A DNA stretch of 64,000 nt from Alphaproteobacteria bacterium (GCA_024742735.1 JANSXV010000001.1:558001-622000); one strand, 5' to 3'. Numbered from the stretch's first letter, positions 28,715 through 37,809 are shown. Notes: generated by a model not told the origin, from the sequence alone. Numbers and translations: made by a program.

Positions 28715-28839
28715 CAGGATCGGCGGCGGATTTCACTCCTGTTACCGCCGCTGATACGCCGCGCCCGGCTCCGTAGAGACGCGCGCGGCAAATAGAGGGC
28801 GGTTTCTCCGTGCCGCCCGGCGTGTTGATCGGCACGCCT

Positions 28840-28879
28840 AGCGCCTCCGGCGGTGTTCCTTCAGGCCGCTGGAGGCGCT
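28840..28879. terminator. Inverted repeat between convergent element modules
   Basis: AGCGCCTCCGGCGG-N12-CCGCTGGAGGCGCT. Confidence 0.6.
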
Positions 28880-28883
28880 TCTG

Positions 28884-29429
28884 TTAGCGACGGTTGCGAG
28901 CGTGCGGCCAGTCAATCCGGCCATATCGGTTTTCACCATCGCGGATCATGTCGCGCACTGCGGATGCGCTGGGCTTTTTGCCACCGCGAATGTGGGCGAT
29001 CTCTTCGCGCGCATCCTCTACGGCGTTCTGCTCTAGCCCGCCGCGCCGAGCTTCACCGTTTGCGATAATCCAGCAAGTCGAAACATCATCGTCGTACTGG
29101 CGATAATTCTTCGCCTGACCGCGCTTGCGCGTGAGTGCGGGGAACGCCTCACCGAGTCCCTTTTTCTGGCCTGTACGGATCGCCTCTAAGCCGGCGTGCA
29201 GCGCATCGCTCGCCCATGCGGGCGGAGCAAGCCCCGTCTGAGAACATGCGTCCAGCGCCGCCCATAGCGCCCATGCATCACCGGCTTCATGGGCCGCTTT
29301 CCACCCGTCCAGATGCGACCACGCCATGTAAGACGAAACACTCGGTTCCTGCCCACGGGCAAGGTGCGCGAGATAGTCCTTATTCGTGTGAACCTCGGTT
29401 GCGAACTGCTCTAGCGTGAACTCGCGCAT
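28884..29429 (-). CDS. Hypothetical protein, coupled to integrase
   Basis: 181 aa MREFTLEQFATEVHTNKDYLAHLARGQ...; start overlaps int stop. Confidence 0.7.
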   Translation of the reverse strand: MREFTLEQFATEVHTNKDYLAHLARGQEPSVSSYMAWSHLDGWKAAHEAGDAWALWAALDACSQTGLAPPAWASDALHAGLEAIRTGQKKGLGEAFPALTRKRGQAKNYRQYDDDVSTCWIIANGEARRGGLEQNAVEDAREEIAHIRGGKKPSASAVRDMIRDGENRYGRIDWPHARNRR

Positions 29430-30658
29430 TATGCCGCCCCTTCAACAAAGGCCGACCAGTCCGCCGCCAGCGCCCGGCGCTTGTCCATCAAATCGCCGCG
29501 CTGATAGTGCGCCTCAATGCCTTTGACGGTGTGCGCCAGCGCCATTTCAGCGACCCATGACGGATGATCGGTTTCCTCCGCCGCCCATGTCCTGAATGAC
29601 GCGCGGAAACCGTGGACAGTGACGCCCTCTAGCTTCATGCGCTTCAAGACCGCGCCTAGCGTCATGTCGCTCATGGGCTTCTGCTGGCCATCCTTGGACG
29701 CCATGTCGGATGCAAACACGAAGCCCTCCGACCCGTGACGCTGGCGACGGGATTGCAGGATACGCACGGCGGCGTCACTGAGCGGCTTGCGGTGTTCGGC
29801 TCCGGCCTTCATCCGGCCCGCCGGGATTGTCCAGACGCGCTCGCCTAGATCGACCTCCGCCCATGTCATGCCCCTGACCTCGCCCGATCGCGCGGCGGTG
29901 TGGATCGTGAACGCCAGCGCCTCCGCAGCCGCGCCGGAACGGTCCTTTAGCTTGCCCATGAACGCCGGAACATCGTCGTAAGGCATGGCGCCGAAACCCG
30001 ATGCGCCAGCGTTCTTTTTCACTCTGGCAGGACTGGGCAAGTGGTGCTCAAGCCCATTGGTCCAGCGCGCGGGATTGTCTCCGGTGCGAAACCCGCTCGT
30101 TGTTGCCCAAGCTAAAACCGCCTCGATGCGCCCGCGTAGGCGCGAGGCCGTTTCGACCTTCTGCGACCAGATCGGCTCAAGGATTTTCTTGATGTGGGCG
30201 AACTCAATATCAGCGACCGGCAAGCGCCCGATGACCGGGTAAGCGTAGGTTTCCAACGTGGACCGCCATTGCGCGGCGTGCTTCGCATTTTTCCATTCAG
30301 GCGCTTTTGCGGCGATCAGCTTTTCTGCGGCCTCCTTGAACGTCACCGCCTTGGCGTGCTCCGCCAGAGCCCGCCGCCGATCCTCTTGACGCTCCGCCAG
30401 TGGATCAACACCGCGATCTAACAGGCGGCGTGCATCTGCTGCTTTCTCGCGCGCATCCTTCAATGTGACGCGCGGGTACGAGCCGAGCCCCATGCGCCGC
30501 TCACGACCATGCAGCCAATATCGGAACACCCATGACCGGCCCGTGTGCGCCGTCGCGGTTTTCTGGACCCGCAGCATAAGCCCGCCGCCATCATTGTGGA
30601 CGCCTGGACCCAACGTCTCGACGCGCTTGGCCGTGAAGGTGTGGAGGTTCCGCCGCAT
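29429..30658 (-). CDS. int: Tyrosine recombinase/integrase (Arm-DNA-binding DUF4102 type)
   Basis: LHTFTAKRVETLGPGVHNDGGGLMLRV...; catalytic AARSGEVRGMTWAEVD, HGFRASFRTWAAE, LAHTVKGIEAHYQR. Confidence 0.95.
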   Translation of the reverse strand: MRRNLHTFTAKRVETLGPGVHNDGGGLMLRVQKTATAHTGRSWVFRYWLHGRERRMGLGSYPRVTLKDAREKAADARRLLDRGVDPLAERQEDRRRALAEHAKAVTFKEAAEKLIAAKAPEWKNAKHAAQWRSTLETYAYPVIGRLPVADIEFAHIKKILEPIWSQKVETASRLRGRIEAVLAWATTSGFRTGDNPARWTNGLEHHLPSPARVKKNAGASGFGAMPYDDVPAFMGKLKDRSGAAAEALAFTIHTAARSGEVRGMTWAEVDLGERVWTIPAGRMKAGAEHRKPLSDAAVRILQSRRQRHGSEGFVFASDMASKDGQQKPMSDMTLGAVLKRMKLEGVTVHGFRASFRTWAAEETDHPSWVAEMALAHTVKGIEAHYQRGDLMDKRRALAADWSAFVEGAA

Positions 30659-30671
30659 CGCCTAGCCCTTC

Positions 30672-30694
30672 CTGTATACGGTCCAGTATACGGT
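30672..30694. repeat. Tandem arm-type repeat, right end / int promoter region
   Basis: CTGTATACGGTC-CAGTATACGGT. Confidence 0.7.
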
Positions 30695-30721
30695 CCCGAA
30701 CCGGATACCAGCACATAAGGC

Positions 30722-30791
30722 GGAACGTCACGGAACACAAGGGCGGGCTTAAACCCTATATATCAACGGCATATAGGAACGTCACGGAACA
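30722..30791. repeat. Direct repeat pair GGAACGTCACGGAACA (30722..30737 and 30776..30791)
   Basis: Two identical 16-mers, 54-bp spacing, flanking CCTATAT-N9-ATATAGG. Confidence 0.75.
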
Positions 30792-30814
30792 GGTTGGATT
30801 CCCGATGCAGCGGA

Positions 30815-30828
30815 CATCGCCTCCGCCA
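30815..30828. repeat. attR core CATCGCCTCCGCCA
   Basis: Identical to tRNA-Ser 3' end 20849..20862. Confidence 0.8.
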
Positions 30829-30935
30829 GTTACTTGACCGATCATCCAGCGCGTCCGCTTAGTCGGTCCTCGCTTGCGCGCCTAGCGCTGCGGGCGTTTC
30901 TTCGCCTTGCGGCGGTCCGGCCGCTTGATTGGAAG

Positions 30936-31814
30936 TCAAACCACTGCGGCGAATACTGGGATTGCGGCGCCCGCCGCCGCGCGCTTCATGCCGGGAGAGT
31001 TCCACGCGAAGACGACTTCACCCGACCGCGTGACGGCGATGACGCCGCCATCCCCGCCCCGGCGCGCCACATCGGCCAACATGGCGTCTGCGGCGGCATT
31101 TACGTCCGCGCCGCCATAGCGCATGCGCGCGGCCATATCGCCTGCGCCGCCGGCGAGGATGAAAGCCTCCCCGACACCGGTCGCCGAAATCGCCACATTA
31201 CTGTCCGCCCATGTACCGGGTCCGATCAGCGGCGTGTCGCCCACCCGCCCGGCGTGCTTGCCGAAGGTTCCGCCTGTCGACGTCGCCGCGGCGAGCCGGC
31301 CCTGCCGGTCCAGGGCGACGGCCCCGACCGTGCCGTGGGCGGCGGCCTTCGGATCGTCAAAGTCGGCCGGCTCTACACCGTCAGGGATGCGATAATAGCT
31401 CGCCGGATCCTCAACCCGGGCCAGCCCCTGCGTTTCGATAAAATCCATGGCGCCCGCGCCCGCAAGCAGGACATGGCCGCTCGCGTCCATCACCCGGCGC
31501 GCGGCGGTGATCGGATGCACCACGTCACGCACCGCCGCCACGGCGCCGGCCCGCATCGCGGCCCCGTCCATGATGGAGGCGTCAAGCTCGACATAGCCTG
31601 CGGTGTTCGGCGCCGATCCACGACCGGCCACGCACAGGCCTTCGGCTTCCAGGGCGCGCACGGCTGTCTCCACGGCGTCGAGGGCCGACACGCCCCGTTT
31701 CAGCGCTTCGGCGCCATCCCCGGCGAGGCGCCTGAGCTGGGCTTCGGCGCGGCTGTAATCGCGTCCGGGCTTCACTCCGGCGCCGCCGTGAAGAGCTATG
31801 GCGTAAGGGGTCAT
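30936..31814 (-). CDS. Isoaspartyl peptidase/L-asparaginase (T2 Ntn-hydrolase)
   Basis: MTPYAIALHGGAG...AAHGTVGAVALDRQGRLAAATSTGGTFGKHAGRVGDTPLIGPGTWAD. Confidence 0.93.
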   Translation of the reverse strand: MTPYAIALHGGAGVKPGRDYSRAEAQLRRLAGDGAEALKRGVSALDAVETAVRALEAEGLCVAGRGSAPNTAGYVELDASIMDGAAMRAGAVAAVRDVVHPITAARRVMDASGHVLLAGAGAMDFIETQGLARVEDPASYYRIPDGVEPADFDDPKAAAHGTVGAVALDRQGRLAAATSTGGTFGKHAGRVGDTPLIGPGTWADSNVAISATGVGEAFILAGGAGDMAARMRYGGADVNAAADAMLADVARRGGDGGVIAVTRSGEVVFAWNSPGMKRAAAGAAIPVFAAVV

Positions 31815-33079
31815 TGCGCAGCCTCGCGGGACAGGGGGGCGACGGTGATGCGCACGGGCGTGATGTCGAAGCGCACAGCTGCAGCGGTGAACTTCGCCTC
31901 GCCAGCTTGATTGCGGCCCCACCACCCCGCCGAGGCGTCGATTTGCAGGAACCGATAGACGACGCCGGCATCGCCGGAGAAAGAGACTCGCTCGACTGCG
32001 CTTGAGGCGGCGTTGTCCAGCAGGGCGTCGCCGAGCACCGCGGCGAGCGTGTCACCCGACACGGCCATGCCCCCGCCGGACACCACCGGCTGGTCAAAAT
32101 ATTCCGATCCGACCGTGGCCGACTTGTAGCCGGCGGGCGCATAGGCGCCGGTGTCGATGTTCAACACGTCGCCGCCGCTGAGCAGATGCACCAGAAGGCC
32201 ACGCACGCTGAGCGCGTCTCCAGCCGGCTCCGTCTGCGCGGACCTGGCGTCCACGATGGTCACCGCGCCTTCGCCAATGACCGTCAGCTCATGGGTGGAG
32301 AGGTCGGCGATCAGGGCGGTGTTCTCATCCACGCCGAAGCCCATGGGCAGCGCCTCGCCGGCCGAAAGCACCGCGCGCGCCAGACGGCCCAGGCGGGCGC
32401 GCTGCTCGAAATGCTGGTCGGTGATCCCATAGGGAAAGAAACCCAGACCCCGCCCCAGAACGAGGCGGTCGGTCTCCGGCGCTTCGGTCCCGTCGGCGAG
32501 CGCCATCGGCGATTCAAGCAGGGCCGGCAGCGTCTCGCCGCGCACGATCATCACCGGGCTCATCATGGCTGCGCCAGCACTCGTTCCGCCAATCACCGCG
32601 CCGTCTGCAAGGCGCGCGCGCAAGGCGGACAACATCGGCGTGTCACGCCCATCATCCTCGATCAGCGCCTCTGTGATGCGGGCCTGATCGCCGCCGGTGA
32701 ACCAGATGGCGTCCGCAGATTCTATCTTGGCGATCTCGTCGAGATCCGAGGCGTTCCCGGCCCAGGCGCTTTCATTGACCGTTTCGGTCTCGGGATCATT
32801 CACAATGGCGAGATCGACGCGCACGATGTTCGCCGGATCGACGCCATAGGCGGCCAGCGCCTCTGCGAAGCTCGCCGCTGACCCGGCTGGATAACCCGAC
32901 GCCGTGGGCAGGATGGCGAAGCGGGCCCCAGGCCCGCCTGCGGCGTCAATGAACGCCTCAAATACCTCGGCGTTCCCCTCGTCGAGGGCGCCGCCGGCGA
33001 TCACAAGGGTTCCAGGATCCGCCGCCGCAGCGCCCGTGAGGCCAAGCGCCGCCGCAGCAGGCAGGAGAATTGATTTCAT
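31811..33079 (-). CDS. Cyanophycinase (S51 family), signal peptide
   Basis: MKSILLPAAAALGLTGAAAADPGTLVIAGGALDE...IWFTGGDQARI...GGTSAGAAMMSPVMI; GLGFFPYGITDQHFEQRARLGRL. Confidence 0.9.
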   Translation of the reverse strand: MKSILLPAAAALGLTGAAAADPGTLVIAGGALDEGNAEVFEAFIDAAGGPGARFAILPTASGYPAGSAASFAEALAAYGVDPANIVRVDLAIVNDPETETVNESAWAGNASDLDEIAKIESADAIWFTGGDQARITEALIEDDGRDTPMLSALRARLADGAVIGGTSAGAAMMSPVMIVRGETLPALLESPMALADGTEAPETDRLVLGRGLGFFPYGITDQHFEQRARLGRLARAVLSAGEALPMGFGVDENTALIADLSTHELTVIGEGAVTIVDARSAQTEPAGDALSVRGLLVHLLSGGDVLNIDTGAYAPAGYKSATVGSEYFDQPVVSGGGMAVSGDTLAAVLGDALLDNAASSAVERVSFSGDAGVVYRFLQIDASAGWWGRNQAGEAKFTAAAVRFDITPVRITVAPLSREAAQ

Positions 33080-33090
33080 GGTTAACCCTT

Positions 33091-34572
33091 TCAGGAGTAC
33101 CCGATCGCCTGAGCGATCAGAACAAAGGTGCTGGCGAGCACGATCAGCGCCAGCATGGGCTTCCAGATGAAGCGCAGCCAGGTCACCCAATCCAGACGCG
33201 CCGCCGCAAGGCACCCCATGAGAGCGGCGCTGGCCGGCACGATCAGATTGGTCAGACCGTCGCCCAGTTGGAAGGCCAGAACGGCGGTCTGGCGGGTGAC
33301 GCCGGACAGATCCGCCAGCGGCGCCATGAGCGGCATGGTCAGCGCGGCCTGGCCGGAGCCGGACACCACGAGAAGATTGATGAAGCTCTGACTGACATAC
33401 ATGCCCAGCGCCGCCATCCAGTCCGGCAGTGCGCCGGTGAACTGCCCGGCGCCGTGGAGCGCAGCGTTCAGAAGGCTCGGCTCGGTCGGATCATCCCCGC
33501 CCAGAACCACGACCGCGCCCTTGGCGGCGGCGACGATCAGGGCGGCGGGCAGGAGCTGCATGGCCCCTTCACGAAACGCTGCGACCAGCGCGTTGCCGTC
33601 CACGCCATTCAGACCAAAGACCCGTCCGATGATCGCAGCGGCGAGGCCGATGGCGAAGAACTGAGCGGCGATCTCGGCCAGGTAATAGCCCTGCGTCGCG
33701 ACACCCCAGGCGATCCAGACGACGCCTAGGCCCAGCGCGGCGAGGACGAGATAATCACCGAGGGAGACCGGTGTCGCCTCCGCGTCGAGCTCCTGCTCGC
33801 GCTCGCGCCAGTAGGCGTCGGACACGTAGCCGAGCGAAGTCTCGGGTTTCAGCCGTACATGGCGGGCGTAGGCGTAGGCGAAGCCGGCGCCCAGGGTGGT
33901 GAACACGCTCCACATGGCGACCCGGAAGCCCAGCCCGGACAGGGCGGGCAGGTCGGCGATGGATTGGGCGACGATGACCGAGAAGGGGTTCATCCAGCTG
34001 GTGGCGAAGCCGATCTGGGTCGCGGCGTAGCAGGCCAGCACGCCGGTGATGGAGTCGTAACCCGCCCTTATCAGGGCTGGAACGACGATGAGGCAGAGGA
34101 CGATCGCCTCCTCGCCCATGCCGAACACCGCGCCGGCCAGGGAGAAGACCACGAACAGGATAGCGACGAGCGCATCGGACGGCCGGGTCCGCTTTTCAAG
34201 CGCGCCCTTGAGGATCCGCTCCAGCGCGCCGGTGCGCATGACGACGCCGAACGCGCCGCCGACGACCAGAAGGAAGGCCATGAGGCCGACGGTCGCCGAG
34301 TAGCGGTCCCCGCTGATCAGGCCCTCGAACAGGAAGTTGAGGAAGCCGGGGTCGGCGCTGGTTCCGAACAGCGGCGCCGGGTCCGGGCCGTCGGCGGGGG
34401 TGAAGCTGCCCGGATCGATCCGGGCGCGTTCCCCCTCCGCGCTCGCGGCTAGCTCGAAGGCGCCGGGCGTAAAGATGTAGGTGGCGGCGAACGCCAGCAC
34501 CGCCACCGTGAACACGATGAGATAGCTGTCAGGCAGGCGCGAGGCCTTACCCGCAGGCTCTGGATTCGCCAT
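33091..34572 (-). CDS. YfcC/DcuC/ArcD-superfamily permease
   Basis: DSYLIVFTVAVLAFAATYIFTPGAFEL..., ALVAILFVVFSLAGAVFGMGEEAI, polytopic. Confidence 0.85.
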   Translation of the reverse strand: MANPEPAGKASRLPDSYLIVFTVAVLAFAATYIFTPGAFELAASAEGERARIDPGSFTPADGPDPAPLFGTSADPGFLNFLFEGLISGDRYSATVGLMAFLLVVGGAFGVVMRTGALERILKGALEKRTRPSDALVAILFVVFSLAGAVFGMGEEAIVLCLIVVPALIRAGYDSITGVLACYAATQIGFATSWMNPFSVIVAQSIADLPALSGLGFRVAMWSVFTTLGAGFAYAYARHVRLKPETSLGYVSDAYWREREQELDAEATPVSLGDYLVLAALGLGVVWIAWGVATQGYYLAEIAAQFFAIGLAAAIIGRVFGLNGVDGNALVAAFREGAMQLLPAALIVAAAKGAVVVLGGDDPTEPSLLNAALHGAGQFTGALPDWMAALGMYVSQSFINLLVVSGSGQAALTMPLMAPLADLSGVTRQTAVLAFQLGDGLTNLIVPASAALMGCLAAARLDWVTWLRFIWKPMLALIVLASTFVLIAQAIGYS

Positions 34573-34662
34573 GGATCAGATCTCCAGGGACCGGCGCCGG
34601 ACAGGGCGGGCCGCAGCGAAGCATGCCTCGCCGCGGCCCGGACTTGCAAACGCGCGGGGGCC

Positions 34663-37488
34663 TCAGAAGCCGTAGCGCAGGCGCACGGTCACATAGCGTC
34701 CCAGAGCGGAGTGGTTGATCAGATCCACGTTGGATCCCGACCCCAGAACCAGCGGCGGCTCCTCGTCCAGAAGATTGCGGACATTGAGCTGGATGAAGGT
34801 GTTCTCCGCAAAGTCGTAGCTGAGATTGGCGTCCAGCACGAACCAGGAGTCCACGTCCACCTGGGCGTCGGTCGGAAGGCCGACCGCTTCCAGCGTGCGC
34901 GGGCTGGGATCATCCTCATAGCTTGAGGTGTAGCGCCCGGTCACCGAGGCGCGCCACTCTTCCAGCGTCCAGCGCACGGTGGCGTTGGCCAGGAGCTCTG
35001 GATAGCGGAAATCGCCAGCCAGCTCCTCCACCGGAGAATTCGGCGAGGCCTGGCGTTCGAACTCCAGCAGATAGGTCAGATCGAACAGCAGCGCGAGATC
35101 ACCAATGGGCGTGTCGTCGATATACTGGGTGTAGCTGAAGTCCACGCCGCTGGTTTCCTGATAGCCCAGATTGGTGATCTGGAAGTGGGCGTCGGACACG
35201 AAGCCGTTATTGACCTCCAGGCCCGGCGTGCCGGTCGGCAGGCCGCCGGGACCGGCCACCGTGAACTCGCCGGCCAGGGCGCGGCGGATGAAGTCGTCCT
35301 CATCAATGCCGACCAGGTCTTCGTGGCGGATATTCCAGTAGTCCAGGTTGATGTCGATGTCCGAGGTCGGGCGGAACAGGACGCCGGCCCCGAAGGTCTC
35401 GGCGTTCTCGGCGCCCAGATCGGGGTTGCCGACATCTTCCGACAGCAACGAGGCGCCGGAGGCCATCGGGTCGCCGTCACAGGCGCCGGGCGTGTCCTGG
35501 CAGTCGATGGTGTAGGAGGACAGAAGGACCCCCGCGCCGGACTGGGCGAGCGACGGGGCGCGGAAGCTGGTCGACCAGTTCGCCCGGAAGATCAGATTGT
35601 CCAGCGCCTGGTAGCGGACCGCGACTTTCGGATTGAAGTCGCCGCCGAAGCCCTCGTAATCATCGTACCGGCCGGCCAGCTGGAGATCGAGAGTGTCGGC
35701 CAGCGGCACGTAAAGCTCGCCGAATACCGCCCAGACATCGCGCTCGGCGTCCACGCTGGTGGACGAGAAGCCCAGGATCGGCTCGGGATTGTCGAGCGTG
35801 GCGACCGCGGCGCCGGAGGGCGTGTCGGTGACTTCCTCGCGGCGGAACTCCGCGCCGAATGCGGCCAGAACCGTACGCCCGTTAAACTGGAACAGCTCGC
35901 CGGTGGCGTTGAGATCAAGGCCGTACATGCGGCTCTCGCCGTTGCGCTCGGCCCGCGTCTCCAGAAGTTCGTTCAGGCCGTCGGGCTGGTCGGTCTGACC
36001 GCCGAACGGATTGTACCAGAGCGTGGTCTTGCCGACATCTTCGCAGGTGTCGCCGAAGAAGCTCGCCGAGGGACGCTCCAGGTCCACATCCCAGCGCCGT
36101 ACCGTCGTGCCGTCCGAGCACAGATTGCCGAGATTGGCGTTGTAGAACGCTTCGGAGATCACCAGCCCGGACACGCCGCGCTGGGTGCGGTCATTGCCGC
36201 CATAGAGCAGCCCGGCTTCAAGCGTCCAGCTATTGTCGAAGTCGAATTCAAACCCGGTGGTGAAGCGGAAGCTTTCGCTCTCCACCTCGACGGCGCGCGG
36301 GTCCAGAAGCTTGCCCCAGGCGAAGATCGGGAAGCCGTAATAGTCGGTGAAATCGACCGTTCCCCCTTCCGCGACGATGTCGGCCTGAAGGGCCGCCGGC
36401 CAGTTGGGATTCTCCGGATCGACCGGCGCGCGCGAGAAATTCGCCGGAGATCCCGTGCCGCGGCTGTCGGAGCTCTGATACAGCAGCTCGTTGAAGATGC
36501 TCAGACGGTCATTGACCTGCCAGTTATGGGTGAACAGCCCGCCGACGCTTTCCATCTCGTCGGTGATGGAGACGAAGTCGTTCACATCGACTTCGCAATA
36601 CTCCCCGAACGGCCCGCTATCGAACTGGTCCGCCGGACAACCGCCGTCGGCCGGTTCCTCGGTCTGGTCGAAGAACTGGAAGAACAGGTCGTTGAAGCTG
36701 GGATAAAAGCCTTGCTGGCTTGGGCGCACGCTGTCCTCGGTGAAGGACCGGTCGCGCTCGTAGAAGGCGTTGCGCTTGAAGTAGTCCACCACGGCCGTGA
36801 CGTTATGGTCGCCGAACTGACGCCCGATCACGGCGTTGACGTTCAGCCGGCCCTCATCGGTGTCGGCGGTGGAGTTCCCGTAGGAGGCCGTGATCTCCTG
36901 ACCCACATAGTCGTCGCGAAGCACGTAGTTGATCACGCCGGCCACCGCATCGGCGCCATAGAGCGCGGACGCGCCGTTGGGCAGAACTTCGACGCGCTCG
37001 ACCGCAGACAGCGGAATGGCGTTCACGTCGATGAAGCTCTCCTGCCCGTTGGCGAACGCCGACACGTTGGCCCGCCGGCCGTTGATGAGGGTCAGCGTCG
37101 CGCTGGTCCCGAGACCGCGCAGTGAGACGCCCGCCGCGCCCACCGGCGTGTCGCTGCTGAGCGGCCCCGCGGTGGAGGTCGAGAACGTGCCGCCGCCGCC
37201 GGCGGTGATGGTCAGATCGCCCAGTAGGTCGATGATCGAGGTGGCGCCGCTGTCTTCGATGTCCTGGCGGTCAAGCTGGAAGGCCTGCGCCGCCCCGTCG
37301 AGATCGAGCCCGCGAATGCGCGAGCCGACGACGGTGATGGTGTCGTCTGCGCCCTGTTCGTTCGCCGTCTCGTCGGCCTCGGTGGATTGCGGCTCGGCGT
37401 CCTGCGCCCAGCTCGGGGCTGTCAGCGCGCCGGCTGCGTACAGCGCGGCGATCACGCCGGCCAGATGGGTGTGCTTGTCCTTGGTCAT
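34663..37488 (-). CDS. TonB-dependent receptor
   Basis: ITVVGSRIRGLDLDGAAQAFQLDRQDIEDSGATSIIDLLGDL...VEVLPNGASALYGADAVAGVINYVLR; C-terminal VRLRYGF. Confidence 0.94.
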   Translation of the reverse strand: MTKDKHTHLAGVIAALYAAGALTAPSWAQDAEPQSTEADETANEQGADDTITVVGSRIRGLDLDGAAQAFQLDRQDIEDSGATSIIDLLGDLTITAGGGGTFSTSTAGPLSSDTPVGAAGVSLRGLGTSATLTLINGRRANVSAFANGQESFIDVNAIPLSAVERVEVLPNGASALYGADAVAGVINYVLRDDYVGQEITASYGNSTADTDEGRLNVNAVIGRQFGDHNVTAVVDYFKRNAFYERDRSFTEDSVRPSQQGFYPSFNDLFFQFFDQTEEPADGGCPADQFDSGPFGEYCEVDVNDFVSITDEMESVGGLFTHNWQVNDRLSIFNELLYQSSDSRGTGSPANFSRAPVDPENPNWPAALQADIVAEGGTVDFTDYYGFPIFAWGKLLDPRAVEVESESFRFTTGFEFDFDNSWTLEAGLLYGGNDRTQRGVSGLVISEAFYNANLGNLCSDGTTVRRWDVDLERPSASFFGDTCEDVGKTTLWYNPFGGQTDQPDGLNELLETRAERNGESRMYGLDLNATGELFQFNGRTVLAAFGAEFRREEVTDTPSGAAVATLDNPEPILGFSSTSVDAERDVWAVFGELYVPLADTLDLQLAGRYDDYEGFGGDFNPKVAVRYQALDNLIFRANWSTSFRAPSLAQSGAGVLLSSYTIDCQDTPGACDGDPMASGASLLSEDVGNPDLGAENAETFGAGVLFRPTSDIDINLDYWNIRHEDLVGIDEDDFIRRALAGEFTVAGPGGLPTGTPGLEVNNGFVSDAHFQITNLGYQETSGVDFSYTQYIDDTPIGDLALLFDLTYLLEFERQASPNSPVEELAGDFRYPELLANATVRWTLEEWRASVTGRYTSSYEDDPSPRTLEAVGLPTDAQVDVDSWFVLDANLSYDFAENTFIQLNVRNLLDEEPPLVLGSGSNVDLINHSALGRYVTVRLRYGF

Positions 37489-37737
37489 GGTCCGTCTCCT
37501 TCGGCCGCCCGGCGCGCCGTTCCGGCGCCGGTGCGGGCGGGTCCCCTGTCATTGTCGGTGGAATGCGATGGACGGTTCGGCGCGGGCGAGACTTCAGCCC
37601 GGAGGCGCTGGCGTTTCCTCACCGTCGCGCTGCGAGCGGCTTAAGGCTCGGGCGTGGTGCGATCAGATTGGGAAACGCTGCGCACACTCGCCTGGCTAAA
37701 GGCGAGGCGCCGCCATCCGCGTCAGGCGGGGCTGTGC

Positions 37738-37809
37738 TTATTCGTTGAACCAGTCCGTCAGGTGGTATTGCACGGACCGGCGCACGAGAACCTGGTGTAT
37801 AGCGGACAT
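37738..37809 (-). CDS. Candidate 23-aa small ORF/leader peptide MSAIHQVLVRRSVQYHLTDWFNE
   Basis: GAGGAG Shine-Dalgarno 6 nt before ATG, TAA stop; upstream and co-oriented with the TonB receptor gene; not in supplied ORF track. Confidence 0.4.
   Translation of the reverse strand: MSAIHQVLVRRSVQYHLTDWFNE

Larger units (their letters stand above)
20849..30828. mobile_element. Integrated ~10-kb phage satellite-like element (cf-PICI-like) in the tRNA-Ser 3' end
   Basis: tRNA 3' end duplication, integrase, AlpA-like regulator, HK97 head/packaging genes, no recognisable tail or lysis genes. Confidence 0.85.

Noticed and set aside
20849-30828. Complete temperate prophage
   Set aside because: No tail, tape measure, baseplate or lysis genes, and ~10 kb is too small; satellite-like interpretation preferred
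35185-37125. 646-aa + strand ORF
   Set aside because: Antisense to the TonB receptor gene; composition typical of shadow ORFs
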